In this document: piece by piece, positions 5,587 to 6,065 of the stretch
Numbering within the stretch: the stretch's first letter is position 1
Layout of the letters: the number at the start of each line of letters is the position of its first letter
NCBI GenBank assembly: GCA_938023895.1
Contig: CALJDH010000007.1
Coordinates: forward strand, 1 to 6,065
DNA length: 6,065 bases
Source: an uncultured Aliiroseovarius sp.
GTDB lineage: Bacteria > Pseudomonadota > Alphaproteobacteria > Rhodobacterales > Rhodobacteraceae
Direction: 5' to 3'
Notes under the pieces: model-generated
The model's database searches: none
What the model was told of the DNA's origin: nothing
Seen by the model: only the letters and a program-made list of their open reading frames with translations
Position numbers and translations under genes: made by a program

Positions 5587-6065
5587 ATGAACACCGCAAT
5601 GCCGACCAAAACTGGCTTTTATTCCGCAGACGCCTGCAGCTTGGATGAGTTCGCTGCCCTGACCGCACGCGCGCTTCTTCCTGAACAGGTGCCTCTCGCC
5701 AAAACGATCGAGAAGAACATCCCGATCTACGACATCCCTGCCTTAACCGAGCACCTGTCAAATCCAGACTTACGTCGCACTCTGATGGCCGAGTGGGCGA
5801 GCATCCTGCAGTCTGGCGCTGGCGTGTTCGTGCTGAAACAGGCGCAACCGGATCATGCTGCAATCAACGCCGCTTCGGCGGCCTATGAACAGATCATCAA
5901 GGACGAGAAGGCAAAAAGCGGAGAGGCAGCCGACCATTTCGCCCCCGCAGGCAGCAATGACCGGATCTGGAATTCGCTACAGAAGCTTTGCTTTGCAGCG
6001 CCAGAGGTCTTCATCCGCTATTTTGCCGCCCCTGCCATCGACGCAGCTGCTGAGGCGTGGCTTGG
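5587..6065 (+). CDS. probable phytanoyl-CoA dioxygenase (PhyH) family protein, N-terminal part (3' end outside window)
   Basis: The reading frame is open from the ATG at 5587 to the end of the window, giving 159 residues and a truncated C-terminus. The sequence resembles the N-terminal half of PhyH-family Fe(II)/2-oxoglutarate-dependent oxygenases seen in marine alphaproteobacteria. Recognisable stretches are GFYSAD near residue 10, GAGVFVL at 77-83, and a DHF...NDRIWNSLQKL stretch at 116-134. The HxD...H iron ligands and the 2-oxoglutarate-binding Arg would lie beyond the window, so enzymatic function cannot be confirmed here. The substrate is unknown; members act on diverse small molecules, not only phytanoyl-CoA. 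The protein starts without a signal peptide or membrane segment. The gene is divergent from the LacI-type regulator across 81 bp, a layout often seen for a regulator and its target. The family call rests on pattern recognition of the N-terminal half only. Confidence 0.6.
   Translation, partial: MNTAMPTKTGFYSADACSLDEFAALTARALLPEQVPLAKTIEKNIPIYDIPALTEHLSNPDLRRTLMAEWASILQSGAGVFVLKQAQPDHAAINAASAAYEQIIKDEKAKSGEAADHFAPAGSNDRIWNSLQKLCFAAPEVFIRYFAAPAIDAAAEAWL

Noticed and set aside
5564..5863. Open frame of 99 residues on the - strand opposite the PhyH-like gene
   Set aside because: Its composition is Arg/Ser/Cys-rich and shadow-like, and the + strand frame has a strong Shine-Dalgarno and family resemblance.

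Overview
The window is a dense piece of a myo-inositol catabolism (iol) operon on the + strand, followed by a LacI-type regulator on the - strand and the start of a divergently transcribed gene. The DNA is GC-rich. The tight gene packing, ATGA overlaps and style of the encoded proteins suggest an alphaproteobacterium, probably Rhodobacterales (roseobacter-like) or a rhizobial relative. That placement is inferred from gene content and protein flavour, not from a marker gene.

Layout: positions 2-784 hold the C-terminal part of iolD (trihydroxycyclohexane-dione hydrolase, ThDP-dependent). Next are iolC (781-1758, PfkB-type kinase), iolB (1771-2628, 5-deoxy-glucuronate isomerase), a class II aldolase that most likely acts as iolJ (2625-3455), and iolG (3457-4446, inositol 2-dehydrogenase). 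The five genes run head to tail. Two junctions are ATGA overlaps (D/C and B/aldolase), and two have a good Shine-Dalgarno and a gap of 12 or 1 nt (C/B and aldolase/G). A perfect 11-bp inverted repeat at 4454-4482 separates iolG from the convergent regulator (stop codon 4477-4479, ATG 5503-5505). An 81-bp divergent intergenic region (5506-5586) carries repeated TTGAT half-sites. It is followed by a gene that runs off the window end and looks like a phytanoyl-CoA dioxygenase (PhyH) family protein.

How the genes work together (established pathway): IolG oxidises myo-inositol to 2-keto-myo-inositol. IolE, not in this window, dehydrates it. IolD opens the ring to 5-deoxy-glucuronate, IolB isomerises that to 5-dehydro-2-deoxy-gluconate, and IolC phosphorylates it. 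The aldolase then splits the product into DHAP and malonate semialdehyde, which IolA, also not here, converts to acetyl-CoA. The window therefore covers five of the seven steps.

I see no mobile element, CRISPR array, RNA gene or clear new biological system. The points most worth a second look are the shared terminator that contains the regulator's stop codon, the candidate operator, the regulator's atypical hinge, and the unexplained pairing of the regulator with a PhyH-family gene.
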